Source of the DNA: AC-37 sp034663685
GTDB lineage: Bacteria > Actinomycetota > Thermoleophilia > Solirubrobacterales > Thermoleophilaceae
Direction of reading: 5' to 3'
Assembly: GCA_034663685.1 (NCBI GenBank)
Contig: JAXDJC010000246.1
Location: 1 to 17,210, forward strand
Length of the DNA stretch: 17,210 nt
The translations under genes were made by a program, and so were the position numbers. The notes below the pieces were generated by a model. It was not told the DNA's origin, did no database searches, and saw nothing but the letters and a program-made list of their open reading frames with translations. Each line of letters starts with the position of its first letter. Positions within the stretch are counted from its first letter, which is position 1. Shown here in pieces: positions 1 through 8,271 of the stretch.

Positions 1-8
1 GCCCCGCG

Positions 9-845
9 CTACGCCAGCTCCCACAGATACCCGGTCAACGCGGAGACCGGCCTGACCTTCCACTCCGCCGCCAGCCGCCACAGCTCGGCGTGCGCGCGCG
101 GGCCGGGCAGCCCACAGACCTCCTGCACCTCCAGCGTGGCCATGCGGCCGAAGCGCCGCAGCGCATCGAGGACCGCGGGCGCCTCCTCCCCAGCCGCAGT
201 TGCTCCCGCGGCCAAAGCGCACGTGCGGAACCCCTCGTACGAGCGCGCGTCGAAGCACCAGTGCCGGTCGCCGTCCTCCCCCACGAACACCGCAGACGGG
301 ATCGACACCCGCTCGTGCCCCTCCCCCTCGGCCACCTGCCCGGCCGCGCGCGCCTCGTCCGGCACCGCGCGCGCCTCCTCCAGGTCCGCGCCGAACGCCT
401 CCACGATCGCGTGCGAGCCCAGGTCCACGCGGAATCGCTCCACGTTCAGCCCGGCGTCGCGCGCGGCCTCCACCAGCGCCTCGGTCGAGTCGAGCTTGCG
501 CCGCAGGCACATCAGACCCTCGCGCACCACGCGCAGGTAGCGCGTGGCGGCGTCCTCCCCCTGCTCTGCGGCCGCCTTTACCGCCATGCACGCCGGGTAG
601 GTTGAGGCGATGGGCGATTCCTTCCAGAGGAGCGGGTCGATCGGCATTCCGGTGCGGTCGGCCACCCCCAGCCAGTGCAGCGCCAGCCCGCGCGTGTCCG
701 CTGGTATCTCTCGGGAGAGACCCACCATGAGCCAGGACCACGACACCCCCGCGCCGAACTCCTGCATCAGACGCCGGACCGCCGGCTCGGCCGCCCAGGA
801 CCACGGACAGCCGGGATCGGTGAAATAACGCACTTGCACAGCCAC
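9..845 (-). CDS. DsbA/FrnE-family thioredoxin-fold protein
   Basis: A cytoplasmic DsbA-like protein of about 278 residues; no signal peptide is visible. The N-terminus runs VRYFTDPGCPWSW, a thioredoxin-fold strand followed by a CPWS active site (C13, S16), so the second cysteine of a classical CxxC is replaced by serine. A YPACMAVKAA segment (about 83-92) and a SIPSAVFV strand with the likely cis-proline (P183) are typical of the DsbA/FrnE/HCCA-isomerase superfamily. Family members are thiol oxidoreductases or isomerases; with a single active-site cysteine a monothiol or non-redox role is likely, and the substrate is unknown. I prefer the GTG at 843-845 because TATTTT (853-858) lies seven bases upstream, which suits a leaderless transcript. 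An in-frame TTG at 852-854 would add three residues but overlaps that -10-like element. The gene is divergent from the kinase at 866. The family call is firm; the function is not. Confidence 0.88.
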   Translation of the reverse strand: MAVQVRYFTDPGCPWSWAAEPAVRRLMQEFGAGVSWSWLMVGLSREIPADTRGLALHWLGVADRTGMPIDPLLWKESPIASTYPACMAVKAAAEQGEDAATRYLRVVREGLMCLRRKLDSTEALVEAARDAGLNVERFRVDLGSHAIVEAFGADLEEARAVPDEARAAGQVAEGEGHERVSIPSAVFVGEDGDRHWCFDARSYEGFRTCALAAGATAAGEEAPAVLDALRRFGRMATLEVQEVCGLPGPRAHAELWRLAAEWKVRPVSALTGYLWELA

Positions 846-865
846 GCCGCGCAAAATAACGACAC
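846..865. promoter_or_regulatory. Compact divergent promoter region, probably leaderless on both sides
   Basis: Only about 20 bases separate the chosen starts of the divergent DsbA-like gene (GTG at 845) and kinase gene (GTG at 866). On the minus strand TATTTT (853-858) sits seven bases before GTG 845. On the plus strand CAAAAT (852-857), a four-of-six match to TATAAT, sits eight bases before GTG 866. Neither start has a Shine-Dalgarno. The two candidate -10 elements overlap almost completely, so the two genes may compete for RNA polymerase. No convincing -35 is seen; TTGCAC at 834-839 is too close to CAAAAT. This is motif reading only. Confidence 0.35.
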
Positions 866-2356
866 GTGATCGGAACCCTCATCAACGGGCGCTTCCGGCT
901 CGAGGAGCAGGTCGGGTCGGGCGGCATGTCCACGGTCTACCGGGCGTTCGACGAGACGCTCGAGCGCACCGTGGCGATCAAGCTGATGCACCGCTCGCTA
1001 TCGGGGGACGAGCAGCAGCTCGAGCGCTTCCGCCGCGAGGCCCGCGCGGCCGCCCGGCTCTCGCACCCGCACGTGGTCACCGTGATCGACGCCGGCGAGG
1101 ACGACGGCCACCCGTACATCGTCTTCGAGTTCGTGGCCGGGGAGACCCTCAAGTCGCGCATCAAGCGCATCGGGCCGCTCCCGATCGTGGAGGCGGTCGC
1201 CTACGCGATCGAGATCGGCCGGGCGCTCGGCGCGGCGCACGCCGAGCGGCTCGTGCACCGCGACGTGAAGCCCCAGAACGTGCTGGTGGATCCCGACGGC
1301 CGCGCAAAGGTCACCGACTTCGGCATCGCCCGGTCGCTCGAGGACGGCGGGCTGACCGCCACCGGCCGCGTGGTGGGCACCACCGACTACGTCTCCCCCG
1401 AGCAGGCACTCGGCCAGGACGTGGGCGCCGCGTCCGACATCTACTCGCTCGGAATCGTGCTCTACGAGATGCTCACCGCCGACCTCCCGTTCAAGGCCGA
1501 GAGCCAGGTCGGCGTGGCGATGAAGCACGTGCAGGACCCGATGCCGGACGTGCAGATCCGCCGGCCGGAGATCTCGGCGGCGCTCGGCGCCGTGGTGGAG
1601 CGCGCCACCGCCAAGCAGGTGGAGAACCGCTACGGCGACGTGGACGAGATGGTCTGGGATCTCGAGCAGGCGCTCGCGATCGAGGCCGCGCGGTCGGGCG
1701 AGGCGACCGGCGAGGCCACCACCGTCCTCCGCGCATTGCCCGACGAGACCGGCGACCTGGCTCCGGGACGCCTCCGGCACCCGCGGCGCGTGCTGGCGCT
1801 CTCGGCCATCGTGGTGGCGGGGCTCGGCGTGGCGGCGTTCCTGCTCGTGACCAACGCACGGCGCACCCCCGACGAGACGCCCGCCGTGGCAGCCGCGCCC
1901 AAGCCGGTGCCGGTCAGGCTTGTGGCCGCGCACGACTACGACCCGTTCGGCGACGACCGCAAGGAGCACCCCGAGCAGGCCGCCCACGTGCTGGACAACG
2001 ACGGCTCGACCACCTGGAGCACCGAGCAGTACTCGAGCGGCCAGCTCGGCAAGAACGGGGTGGGCATCTACGTGGACGCCGGGGCGCCCGTGGCCGCCCG
2101 GCGGCTCGACGTCCGCTCCCCCACGCCCGGCTTCCAGGTGAGGGTCTACGGCTCGAACGAGGCGCCGTTCGCCAACCCCGGCCCCGACACGTTCCCGCAA
2201 TGGGGCACGGCGCTGGCCCAGAAGAAGGTCGACGCCAAGCGCAGCATCGGCCTCGACACCCGCGGCGCCAAGCTGCGCTACTACCTCGTCTGGATCGTCA
2301 GCCTCCCGCCGGCGGGCGGCAAGGCCGAGATCGCAACGCTGCGGCTCCTGCGCTAG
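866..2356 (+). CDS. Receptor Ser/Thr protein kinase with discoidin-like ectodomain
   Basis: A 496-residue Hanks-type kinase. The kinase domain (about 9-272) has glycine loop GSGGMS (17-22), ATP lysine in VAIK (K39), catalytic loop HRDVKPQN (131-138, D133), DFG (151-153) and an activation segment with TGRVVGTTDYVSPE, whose threonines are likely autophosphorylation sites. A charged juxtamembrane stretch leads to one membrane helix (about 309-328). The outside part (about 345-496) has no PASTA repeats. It has an AxHVLDNDGSTTWSTEQY segment, a GVGIYVDAG strand and a paired-strand end, resembling the discoidin/F5-8C-like extracellular domain of mycobacterial MurJ; by that likeness it may bind a glycan or cell-wall ligand (inference). 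The start is GTG with no Shine-Dalgarno. Its TAG overlaps the pknB stop on the other strand (shared CTAG). It is probably monocistronic and faces the end of the cell-wall operon. Confidence 0.93.
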   Translation: MIGTLINGRFRLEEQVGSGGMSTVYRAFDETLERTVAIKLMHRSLSGDEQQLERFRREARAAARLSHPHVVTVIDAGEDDGHPYIVFEFVAGETLKSRIKRIGPLPIVEAVAYAIEIGRALGAAHAERLVHRDVKPQNVLVDPDGRAKVTDFGIARSLEDGGLTATGRVVGTTDYVSPEQALGQDVGAASDIYSLGIVLYEMLTADLPFKAESQVGVAMKHVQDPMPDVQIRRPEISAALGAVVERATAKQVENRYGDVDEMVWDLEQALAIEAARSGEATGEATTVLRALPDETGDLAPGRLRHPRRVLALSAIVVAGLGVAAFLLVTNARRTPDETPAVAAAPKPVPVRLVAAHDYDPFGDDRKEHPEQAAHVLDNDGSTTWSTEQYSSGQLGKNGVGIYVDAGAPVAARRLDVRSPTPGFQVRVYGSNEAPFANPGPDTFPQWGTALAQKKVDAKRSIGLDTRGAKLRYYLVWIVSLPPAGGKAEIATLRLLR

Positions 2357-4185
2357 GGCGCCGGGGTTGTGGGAGTGGGGGTGGTCGGGGGCGTCTGCTG
2401 GTCCTGCTTGGCGCCGACCCAGATCGTGACCGTGCTCCCCTTGGCCCGCCTGCCGCGCGAGGGCCGCTGGCGCACCACCTTCCCCTCCTGATCGGGCGGC
2501 CCCGGCAGCTTCATCACCGCCACGGTGAACCCGGCCCCCTCGAGCTGGGCGCGCGCGGCCTTCTCGTCGAGGCCCTTCACGTCCGGCACCGGAACCTTGT
2601 TCGTGCCCTTGGAGACGGTCAACGTCACCGCCGAGCCCTCGTCCACCCGCGTCCCCTGGCCCGGGGCCTGCGCCGTCACCTGGTTCTTCGGGCTGGTCGA
2701 CTCGACCTGGTTGACCACCGCGCGCAACCCGGCCACGCGCAGCGCGGCGCGCGCGTCAGCCACGTCGAGCCCGGTCACCTTCGGCACGACCACCTGCTTC
2801 GGGCCGCTGCTGATGTAGAGCTGGACCAGCGAGCCGGCCTTCTGCTCGGTCCCACCCTGCGGGTCCGTGCGGATGGCGAACCCGGCCGGCACCGCTGACG
2901 ACGGCTCCTCCTGCTCGTTGATCCTGAACTTCGCGCTGGTGAGCAGCTTGAGCGCGTCCTTGCGCGACTTACCCCTCACATCCGGCACGAGCTTGGTGCC
3001 GGGCCCGCTCGAGACCATCAGCGTGACCGTGGCGCCCCTGTTCACCTTGTCCCCGGCGGCCGGGTTGGTGCTCACCACGGTCTGCTCGGGAGCATTGCTC
3101 GTGACCGCCTTCACGTCGGTCTTGAATCCCACCCGGGCCAGGTCGGTCACCGCCTGGGGCGCGGTCTTGCCGACCTCGTTCGGCACGGTCACCTGATCCG
3201 CGCGGGTGAGGACGTAGGCGAGCGCGGCGCCGCCCAGCAGCAGCACGAGCAGCAGGGCCACCCACCACCAGCGGCGGCTGCGGCGCCCGTCCGGATCGGC
3301 GATCGGAACGGGCGCCGGAGCCCACGCCGCCGTGTCCTGGCCGGGGTCGCCCGAGCGGATCGCCGCGCGCGCGGACTCGAGCGCGGCCGCGAACTCCTCC
3401 GCGCTCAGGAAGCGCCGTGACGGGTCCTTCTCCAGCGCGCGCATGACCACCGCCTCGAGCGCCGGGTGGATGTCGGGGCGCACCTGACGCAGCGGCGCCG
3501 GCGGGTCGCTCACGTGCCGGAGGGCGATCGCCACCGCGCTGTCGCCGGTGAACGGCACGTGGCCGGCGAGCATCTCGTAGAGCATCACGCCGATCGAGTA
3601 GAGGTCCGACGACGCGTGCACCGGCTGCCCCTGCGCCTGCTCCGGCGAGAGGTACTGCGCCGTGCCCATGATCGACCCCGTCTCGGTCATCTCGGAGGCG
3701 CCGGCGCGGGCGATGCCGAAGTCCGTGACCTTGAGCGTGCCGTCGGGCCCGACCATGACGTTCTGCGGCTTGAAGTCGCGGTGCACGATCCCGTTGCGGT
3801 GCGCGAACCCGGCCGCGTGCAGGATCTGGAGCGCGGCCTCGATCGCCCGTTCCTGGTCGAGCGGCGCCTCCTCGTCGAGCAGCTGGCGCAGCGTGCGGCC
3901 GGGCAGGTACTCCATGGCGATGTAGTGGGTGCCGTCGTGCTCGCCGCGGTCGTACACGCCCACCACGTGGGGGTGCTGGAGGCCGGCGGCGGCCTTGGCC
4001 TCGCGCTTGAAGCGCTCCACGAACTGCGTGTCGCGCGAGAAGCGGCGGTGCAGGACCTTGAGCGCCACGTCGCGGCCGAGCTGGCGGTCGTGCGCGAGGT
4101 AGACGTCGGCCATCCCACCGGAGCCGAGCCGGTGGCGCACCTCGTAGCGGCCGTCGACCACCGAGCCCTCGGCCACCTCAGCCAC
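2353..4185 (-). CDS. pknB: PASTA-domain Ser/Thr protein kinase PknB
   Basis: A 610-residue transmembrane kinase that couples peptidoglycan state to phosphorylation of growth and division proteins. Kinase domain about 14-270: GSGGMA loop (21-26), ALK lysine (K43), HRDFKPQN (135-142, D137), DFG (155-157), activation-loop threonines in MTETGSIMGTAQY. A basic RRSRRWWW anchor precedes one membrane helix (about 306-326). Outside are four PASTA repeats (about 331-396, 397-463, 464-528, 531-593), each with VP..G....A...L, then a Pro/Thr-rich tail ending TTPTPTTPAP. Four repeats match the actinobacterial PknB type. The start is GTG 4185 with GGGAGG five bases upstream, overlapping the pbpA stop by eight bases, so translation is coupled; a second GTG at 4176 would remove only three residues. 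It is the last gene of the minus-strand operon. Confidence 0.96.
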   Translation of the reverse strand: MAEVAEGSVVDGRYEVRHRLGSGGMADVYLAHDRQLGRDVALKVLHRRFSRDTQFVERFKREAKAAAGLQHPHVVGVYDRGEHDGTHYIAMEYLPGRTLRQLLDEEAPLDQERAIEAALQILHAAGFAHRNGIVHRDFKPQNVMVGPDGTLKVTDFGIARAGASEMTETGSIMGTAQYLSPEQAQGQPVHASSDLYSIGVMLYEMLAGHVPFTGDSAVAIALRHVSDPPAPLRQVRPDIHPALEAVVMRALEKDPSRRFLSAEEFAAALESARAAIRSGDPGQDTAAWAPAPVPIADPDGRRSRRWWWVALLLVLLLGGAALAYVLTRADQVTVPNEVGKTAPQAVTDLARVGFKTDVKAVTSNAPEQTVVSTNPAAGDKVNRGATVTLMVSSGPGTKLVPDVRGKSRKDALKLLTSAKFRINEQEEPSSAVPAGFAIRTDPQGGTEQKAGSLVQLYISSGPKQVVVPKVTGLDVADARAALRVAGLRAVVNQVESTSPKNQVTAQAPGQGTRVDEGSAVTLTVSKGTNKVPVPDVKGLDEKAARAQLEGAGFTVAVMKLPGPPDQEGKVVRQRPSRGRRAKGSTVTIWVGAKQDQQTPPTTPTPTTPAP

Positions 4186-5620
4186 CGCCGCCTCCCAGGA
4201 GCGACTGCATCACGAGCTTGGCCAGCGGCGCGGCCACCGTGCCGCCCTGCCCCTGCGTGCGCTCCACCGTCACCGCGATCGCCACCTTCGGGTTGTCCAG
4301 CGGGGCGAACGCGATGAACCAGGCCTGGTTGGCCACGCCGTTCGCCACCTCGGCCGTGCCCGTCTTGCCGCCGGAGCGGATGCCGGCGAGCGCGGACGCG
4401 GTGCCGGTTCCCTCCTCCACCACCTTGCTCATCATCTGCCGCAGCTGGGCCGCCGAGCTGCTGCTCATCACGCGGGTCTGCTGGCGCGGGCGGATGCGGC
4501 TCCGCACGCTGCCGTCGGGTGACACGATCCGGTCCCCGAGGCGCGGCCTCATCAGCACCCCGTCGTTGGCCACCGCCGAGGCGACCATCGCCATCTGGAG
4601 CGGGGTGACCTGGAGGCGCTCCTGGCCGATCGCCACGCGCCCGATGTCGATCGAGTCGTTCTCGCCGAGCAGCTTCTGGCCCCGGAAGACGCCGCTGGGC
4701 GTGATCTGGGTGCGCGGGTAGTCGAGCGGCGGCTCGGACAGGAAGCCGAACCGCTTCATGTACTTGAGCATCGTGGCCTTGCCGAGCTTCTCGCCCACCT
4801 CGCCCCAGACGGTGTTCACGGAGTGCGTGAGGGCGTCGGTCAGCGAGATCGTGCCGAAGCTCGCGCCGCCGTCGTTCTGGAGCGGCACGCCGCTGATCGG
4901 CTTGGCGTTGCGCCCGTCCACCAGCGAGTTGGGGTTGTAGCGGCCGCTGTCGAGCGCGGCCGCGGCGGTCACGACCTTGAAAGTGGAGCCCGGCGGGTAG
5001 CGCGCCTGGGTGGCGCGGTTGAACAGCGGCGAGTTGACGTTGTCGCGGTTGAGGCGCGAGAACTGGGTCGGGATCGAGTTGGGGTCGAAGTCCGGGATGC
5101 TCACCATCACCTTCACCGCGCCGGTCTTCGGGTCGAGCGCCACGATCGAGCCGCGGCGGCCGGCGAGCGCCTGGATCGCCACGCCCTGGGCCTTGGGGTC
5201 GAGGTGCGTGTGGAGGTCGTCGCCCTGGGACACCCCGCCGCCGAGCTGGTCGATGATCGAGGTGAACTCGTTGTGCTGGCCGGTCAGCGCGTCGTTGTAG
5301 TAGCGCTCGAGGCCGGCGTTGCCGCGCGACACGTAGGAGTAGCCCACCGCGTGTGAGAACAGCCGCCCCGGCGGATACACGCGGTAGTAGGCCTTGGTCT
5401 CGCGCGTCTTGCCGAAGCGCCTGTTGGTGGCCAGCCTGGTGCCGTCCTGGGCGAGGACCAGCCCGCGCGGGATCTTCTGCGCCCTGAGCAGCGGCCGCCG
5501 GTTCGACGTCTGGTCCTTCAGCCCCTGGGCGCCGAACACGGTCCACCACGAGGTGAAGCCGACGAGAACTCCGAACATCAGCACGAACACCACGAAGAGC
5601 CTGCGCAGCGGGGTGTTCAC
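4178..5620 (-). CDS. pbpA: Class B penicillin-binding protein (PbpA-type transpeptidase)
   Basis: A 480-residue D,D-transpeptidase that crosslinks peptidoglycan outside the membrane. A short cytoplasmic start and one membrane helix (about 7-25) are followed by a pedestal with the IPRGLVLAQDG segment (about 50-60) and a transpeptidase domain. All three catalytic motifs are present: STFK (212-215, Ser212 nucleophile), SVN (267-269) and KTG (419-421, in GGKTGTAEV). There are no PASTA repeats and no transglycosylase domain. At 480 residues it matches mycobacterial PbpA rather than the longer FtsI/PbpB. The GTG start overlaps the rodA stop as GTGA (5617-5620), giving translational coupling; its natural partner is the SEDS polymerase encoded just before it. 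Confidence 0.95.
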   Translation of the reverse strand: MNTPLRRLFVVFVLMFGVLVGFTSWWTVFGAQGLKDQTSNRRPLLRAQKIPRGLVLAQDGTRLATNRRFGKTRETKAYYRVYPPGRLFSHAVGYSYVSRGNAGLERYYNDALTGQHNEFTSIIDQLGGGVSQGDDLHTHLDPKAQGVAIQALAGRRGSIVALDPKTGAVKVMVSIPDFDPNSIPTQFSRLNRDNVNSPLFNRATQARYPPGSTFKVVTAAAALDSGRYNPNSLVDGRNAKPISGVPLQNDGGASFGTISLTDALTHSVNTVWGEVGEKLGKATMLKYMKRFGFLSEPPLDYPRTQITPSGVFRGQKLLGENDSIDIGRVAIGQERLQVTPLQMAMVASAVANDGVLMRPRLGDRIVSPDGSVRSRIRPRQQTRVMSSSSAAQLRQMMSKVVEEGTGTASALAGIRSGGKTGTAEVANGVANQAWFIAFAPLDNPKVAIAVTVERTQGQGGTVAAPLAKLVMQSLLGGGGG

Positions 5621-6930
5621 ACGAGCCCCCCACGGTGGCCGGCGGGGTCACGGCGCGCCTTGTCCGAGATGATCAGGAGCAGCGCGACCAGCACGAAGTT
5701 GGCCACGATCGAGCTGCCGCCGTAGGACACGAAGGGGAACGTGACGCCCGTGAGCGGGATCGCCTTGACCACGCCGCCCACGATCACGAACACCTGCAGC
5801 GCGAAGACCGACGCGAGGCCGGCGGCGAGCAGCTTGGAGAACCCGTCCGTGGCGAGCACGGCGGTCTTGAACCCGCGCGCCACGATCAGGAGCGCAGCGA
5901 TCAGCAGCGCCGTGGCACCGAACAGCCCGAGCTCGCTGGTGATCACCGCATAGATGAGGTCCGTGTGCGCGGCCGGGACGATCGGCGTGCCGTTGGAGAG
6001 CTGGAGCAGCGAGCCGCCGAGCCCCTCGCCGAACAGGCCGCCGTCCGCCTGCGCGAACAGGCCCTGGGCGATCTGGTAGCCCTGCTTCTCGACCAGCCCG
6101 GGCGCGAACGGGTCCCGCCACACGTCGATCCGGTCCTGCACGTGCGTGATGTGGGTGGAGAGGAACCAGGAGCCCCCGAGGAACATGGTGAGCCCGCCGA
6201 CCACGAGCGAGATCCGCGACGTGGCCACGTACACGAGCGCGAGGAAGCCGCCGAAGAACATCAGCGAGCTGCCGAGGTCCCGGATCACGATCAGCATCAG
6301 CATCGCCAGGCCCCAGATCACGAGCAGCGGCCCGAGGTGCTTCATCGACAGGCGCGGCACGCGGCCGCGCACCAGCACGTCCCGTGTCTCGCTCAGATAG
6401 CTGGCGAGGAAGACGATCACCGCGATCTTGGAGAACTCGGCCGGCTGGAACTGGACCGGCCCGGCGCCCACCGACAGGTAGGCCCCGTTGGTCTGCTGCC
6501 CGATGCCCGGCAGCCGCGGGAGCACCAGCAGGCCGATGCCGCCGAGCGCGATCAGGTAGCGGTAGCGCTCGAGCACGCGGTGGTCGCGCAGGAACACGAT
6601 CGTCAGGCAGAAGAACGCCAGCCCCACGCCGAACCAGACCGCCTGCTGGCCGGCCCGCGACGGCGAGATCCGGTAGATCTCCACGAGCCCGAACGCCGCC
6701 AGCAGCGCCACCAGCGGGAACAGGTACGGGTCGGCGTCCGGCAGGCGCGCGCGGATGAAGAGATGGCCGAACACGCAGGCGGCGAGGAACACGCCGCCGT
6801 AGGTCACGGTCAGCTCGTTGATCTGCGCGCCCTCCGTGCCCTGGCGTGTGATCAGGATCGCCGCGAAGCCCGCCGCGATCAGCAGCGACACCGGGACGAG
6901 GGCGAACAGCTCGCGCGTGCGGGCGCTCAT
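5617..6930 (-). CDS. rodA: SEDS peptidoglycan glycosyltransferase (RodA/FtsW family)
   Basis: A 437-residue polytopic membrane protein that polymerises lipid II into glycan strands. Family signatures are QPAEFSK (162-168), RDLGSS (217-222, carrying the catalytic aspartate position of SEDS proteins), GEGLGGS (301-307), AAHTDLIYAVI (about 320-330) and the C-terminal GVTFPFVSYGGSS (395-407). I count about ten hydrophobic segments. The reading frame stays open far upstream, but that part is a different frame of the phosphatase gene; ATG at 6928-6930 is the true start, overlapping the phosphatase stop by one base (TGATG). Position next to pbpA favours RodA (elongation) over FtsW; sequence alone does not settle this. 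Confidence 0.95.
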   Translation of the reverse strand: MSARTRELFALVPVSLLIAAGFAAILITRQGTEGAQINELTVTYGGVFLAACVFGHLFIRARLPDADPYLFPLVALLAAFGLVEIYRISPSRAGQQAVWFGVGLAFFCLTIVFLRDHRVLERYRYLIALGGIGLLVLPRLPGIGQQTNGAYLSVGAGPVQFQPAEFSKIAVIVFLASYLSETRDVLVRGRVPRLSMKHLGPLLVIWGLAMLMLIVIRDLGSSLMFFGGFLALVYVATSRISLVVGGLTMFLGGSWFLSTHITHVQDRIDVWRDPFAPGLVEKQGYQIAQGLFAQADGGLFGEGLGGSLLQLSNGTPIVPAAHTDLIYAVITSELGLFGATALLIAALLIVARGFKTAVLATDGFSKLLAAGLASVFALQVFVIVGGVVKAIPLTGVTFPFVSYGGSSIVANFVLVALLLIISDKARRDPAGHRGGLV

Positions 6931-8264
6931 CAGCGCGGCGTCTCCGCGCGCTCGAGCTCGCGGATCCGCCTCTCGGCGTCGCTGCGGCTGCGCGCCTTGT
7001 GGTCGAGCAGCCGCGTCCGCTGGCGGCGATCCGCGATCGCGCTCGCGGGCACGCTGCTCGAGTACTCGTGGGTGTAGAGGTCCACCCCGAGCGGCAGCTC
7101 GTACGGCAGGCCGCGGAAGAGGCTGACCGCGCCACGGCTGTCCGTGCCGAGGAAGTAGATCTGGCGGCTGCCGACATAGAGGCCGACCGCAACGAGCGCC
7201 AGCAGGACCAGGAAGAGCGCCGCGCCGCCGCCGAGGCGGGGCCTGGGCGGGCGGGGCCGCCGTGGCGCTGCGCCGGCGCGCGGGGCCGCGCCGGTCGTGC
7301 GGGGGGCGGGTGCGGGGTCGGCGCGCGCGGAGGCCTCCGCCCGGGCTCGCGCGGCCTCCTCGGGCGGCAGCGCCATCGTCTCGCCCTCGGTGGGCGCGGG
7401 GGCGGCGGGGGCGGGCTGCTCCTGCTGCTCGGTGGGCGCGGGCTGCTCCTGCTGCTCGGTGGGCGCGGCCTCGTGCGCCGCCGCGGGGCTCACGCCCACC
7501 TGGGTGGCGGCGTCGCCGAGCGTGTCGGAATCGGGCGTCGCGCCCTCGTCCTCGGCCATCCGGAAGAGCACGGCGGTGATGTTGTCCTTGCCGCCGTTCG
7601 CGTTGGCCGCGTCGATCAGCGCGCGGGCGCCCTCCTCGAGGGAGGCCGACCGCGTGAGGATCTGGGCCATCGCATCGTCGGAGACCATCCCCGAGAGCCC
7701 GTCCGAGCACAGCAGGTACACGTCGCCGTCCTTGGCCGCGTGGGTGAAGGTGTCCACCTGCACGTCGCCCTCGGGGCCCAGCGCGCGCGTGATGATCGAG
7801 CGCTGCGGGTGCACCTCCGCCTCCTCCGGGGTCAGCTTGCCCTGACGCACGAGCTCCTCCACCAGCGAGTGGTCGTCGGTCAGCCGCTCGAACGTCCCGT
7901 CGCGCAGCCGGTACAGGCGGCTGTCGCCCACGTGCCCCACCGCCACCTCGCGGCCCGTGACCAGCACGGCGGTGAAGGTCGTGCCCATGCCCGCGTGCTC
8001 GCTGTCGGCCTGGGCCATCTCGTAGATCCGCCGGTTCGCGCCGCGGGCGATCTCGCGCAGCCGCTCCTCGGCGCGCGCGCCGGAGTCGTCCATCGCGGCC
8101 AGCTCCTCGACCGCCATCCGCGACGCCACCTCGCCCGCCCGCGCGCCGCCCATCCCGTCGGCGACGGCAAACAGCGGCGAGCGCTCGAAGAACGAGTCCT
8201 CGTTGCTCTGGCGTGCGCGGCCCACGTCGCTGAGGGTCGCCTTCTCGACTATGCGAAGTGCCAT
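6930..8264 (-). CDS. pstP: Membrane-anchored PP2C Ser/Thr phosphatase PstP
   Basis: A 444-residue PPM/PP2C phosphatase that dephosphorylates the kinases and their substrates. The catalytic domain (about 5-237) shows the metal-binding motifs NED (21-23), DGMGG (36-40), GDSR (113-116), SDGL (187-190) and GKDN (225-228). A low-complexity Ala/Pro/Glu/Gln linker (about 240-345) contains two exact nine-residue repeats of the TEQQEQPAP type. After an Arg/Pro-rich stop-transfer stretch comes one membrane helix (about 347-365). A short outside domain, GLYVGSRQIYFLG...VSLFRGLPYELPLG, resembles the extracellular end of mycobacterial PstP. The start is ATG 8262-8264 with GGGGAG close by; a longer upstream frame to 8324 lies inside fhaB and is rejected. 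The gap to fhaB is seven bases. Confidence 0.95.
   Translation of the reverse strand: MALRIVEKATLSDVGRARQSNEDSFFERSPLFAVADGMGGARAGEVASRMAVEELAAMDDSGARAEERLREIARGANRRIYEMAQADSEHAGMGTTFTAVLVTGREVAVGHVGDSRLYRLRDGTFERLTDDHSLVEELVRQGKLTPEEAEVHPQRSIITRALGPEGDVQVDTFTHAAKDGDVYLLCSDGLSGMVSDDAMAQILTRSASLEEGARALIDAANANGGKDNITAVLFRMAEDEGATPDSDTLGDAATQVGVSPAAAHEAAPTEQQEQPAPTEQQEQPAPAAPAPTEGETMALPPEEAARARAEASARADPAPAPRTTGAAPRAGAAPRRPRPPRPRLGGGAALFLVLLALVAVGLYVGSRQIYFLGTDSRGAVSLFRGLPYELPLGVDLYTHEYSSSVPASAIADRRQRTRLLDHKARSRSDAERRIRELERAETPR
7413..7466. repeat. Perfect 27-bp tandem duplication in the phosphatase linker
   Basis: Two identical 27-base units lie head to tail at 7413-7439 and 7440-7466. The unit keeps frame and encodes nine residues of the Ala/Pro/Gln/Glu-rich linker between the PP2C domain and the membrane helix. 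An exact nucleotide duplication implies recent expansion, for example by replication slippage. The effect is probably limited to linker length. Confidence 0.9.
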
Positions 8265-8271
8265 GGCTCCC

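Noticed and set aside
998..2200. Minus-strand open frame opposite the discoidin kinase
   Set aside because: His/Arg/Gly-rich shadow without motifs; the plus strand has a full kinase domain here.
3687..5651. Long minus-strand frame (654 codons) overlapping pbpA and pknB
   Set aside because: It is an alternative frame of two genes with intact catalytic motifs; its protein is low complexity.
6931..7710. N-terminal extension of the rodA frame
   Set aside because: The stretch is an out-of-frame reading of the phosphatase linker; SEDS homology begins at the ATG at 6930.
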